DNA of 14,390 nucleotides, taken from the NCBI GenBank assembly GCA_018333845.1, contig JAGXSK010000186.1, forward strand, positions 1-14,390, written 5' to 3'. Numbering within the stretch: the first letter of the stretch is position 1; every line of letters starts with the position of its first letter. The translations under genes and the position numbers were made by a program. Below, one piece after another: positions 13,785 through 14,390 of this stretch. Below the pieces are notes generated by a model. The model was not told where the DNA came from. It saw only the letters and a program-made list of their open reading frames with translations, and did no database searches. The stretch is from Clostridia bacterium. GTDB lineage: Bacteria > Bacillota > DSM-16504 > Desulfitibacterales > Desulfitibacteraceae.

Positions 13785-13804
13785 GAGCAGAAAGTATAAG
13801 TTTG

Positions 13805-13833
13805 AGGAAACCAGATAAAAGGTTTCCTTTTTT
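13805..13833 (+). terminator. Intrinsic terminator after the second larA-like gene
   Basis: AGGAAACC (13805-13812) pairs with GGTTTCCT (13821-13828) around AGATAAAA, and TTTTTT (13828-13833) follows. This is the clearest rho-independent terminator in the window, and it separates the hydroxy-acid locus from hypA. The 213 bases from 13834 to the hypA start are AT-rich. A TATAAT at 13898-13903 could be a -10 for hypA but lacks a convincing -35. Confidence 0.85.
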
Positions 13834-14046
13834 GCACTAATAAACTGGATACTTCGGCATAATTCAAGTTTCTATTTATGTGGCAATAAGATAATTTTAT
13901 AATTTATATATGCTTTGTATTACTATTATTGGAAAAAATAATAAAAGAAACTTGGATATATTAAAGGTTTTTACCATAAGCATATAGAAAATTATTTAAC
14001 AAAATATTTAAATTATTAGATAAAATTAAAATGGGAAGTGACTAAC

Positions 14047-14390
14047 TTGCATGAAATGGCAATATTAGACAATATGTTAGATGTGATAAATTGCCAGATG
14101 AAGGAGCACAATATAAAAACCTTAAAAAAGGCAAAAATTGTTGTTGGGGAGCTTACAGGTGTTGTGCCAGAGGTTCTTGAATTCTGCTGGCAGTTGTCTG
14201 TTGAAAACTCCCCCCATGAGGAAGCAGTACTTGAAATAGAGAAAGTTAAAGCAGTTGCACTATGCAGCAGGTGTGCAAATGAGTACCTGATCAGCCTTGG
14301 CCATGCATGTAAAAACTGTGGCGGCGGCGCCAGGGAGATACTTTCCGGCAGAGAGCTGTATGTGGACTATATTGAAGGCGAGCAGGTGGA
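14047..14390 (+). CDS. hypA: Hydrogenase/urease nickel-insertion protein HypA (3' end outside window)
   Basis: Starts at TTG 14047, giving MHEMAILDNM, with the His2 and Glu3 that HypA uses to bind nickel; starting at a later ATG would lose them. GGGAAGTGA at 14033-14041 is the binding site. The zinc-binding pair CSRC (Cys73, Cys76) and CKNC (Cys88, Cys91) is present, as is the conserved VVGELTGVVPEVLEFCW block. 114 residues are visible, about the full family length (113-118), and the frame is still open at the window edge. HypA delivers nickel to [NiFe]-hydrogenase large subunits together with HypB. hypB and hydrogenase genes are expected just downstream (inference). A terminator upstream separates it from the hydroxy-acid genes, so it probably begins a different operon. 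Confidence 0.9.
   Translation, partial: MHEMAILDNMLDVINCQMKEHNIKTLKKAKIVVGELTGVVPEVLEFCWQLSVENSPHEEAVLEIEKVKAVALCSRCANEYLISLGHACKNCGGGAREILSGRELYVDYIEGEQV

Overview
The window looks like a chromosomal segment of a low-GC Gram-positive anaerobe of the Clostridia. The evidence is strong AGGAGG-type ribosome binding sites, several TTG starts, a lipoprotein-type solute-binding protein, A/T-ending codons, and an anaerobic set of Fe-S and nickel-linked genes. I cannot name the species. Most of the window is one catabolic locus for 2-hydroxy acids or 2,3-dihydroxy acids, followed by the start of a hydrogenase-maturation gene.

Left arm, plus strand (1-6112): the 3' end of a TRAP solute-binding protein gene (dctP), a perfect 30-base palindromic hairpin, dctQ, dctM, a LarA-type (nickel-pincer) racemase, a complete ketopantoate hydroxymethyltransferase (panB) and an IlvD/EDD-family dehydratase. 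The dehydratase has clearly different codon use from its neighbours. Middle (6203-6904, minus strand): a GntR/FadR-type regulator with an FCD ligand domain. It is convergent to the left arm and divergent from the right arm. Right arm, plus strand (7228-12220): a second, complete TRAP binding protein, then glcD, glcE and glcF, a three-subunit FAD/Fe-S 2-hydroxyacid dehydrogenase. The 6905-7227 control region holds a divergent promoter pair. Two copies of ATGTTACATGG lie exactly 21 bp apart over the rightward promoter, and a TTGTACAA palindrome covers the -35 of the regulator gene.

After glcF come two tandem hairpins whose stems differ by compensatory base changes, then a separately promoted second LarA/DUF2088-family gene. 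The last codons of that gene are supplied by a REP-like palindromic element, and a clear intrinsic terminator follows. The window ends inside hypA, a nickel-insertion factor.

Working model (inference): a hydroxy acid is imported by the TRAP system, epimerised at C2 by a LarA protein, and either dehydrated (IlvD-like) or oxidised (GlcDEF) to a 2-oxo acid. PanB acts on that 2-oxo acid, either forward (2-oxoisovalerate to ketopantoate) or in reverse, releasing a one-carbon unit to tetrahydrofolate. PanB beside IlvD, LarA and a transporter, with no panC, panD or panE, is the most unusual combination here. Pantoate or a dihydroxyisovalerate-like acid is a testable candidate substrate, but the sequence does not prove one.
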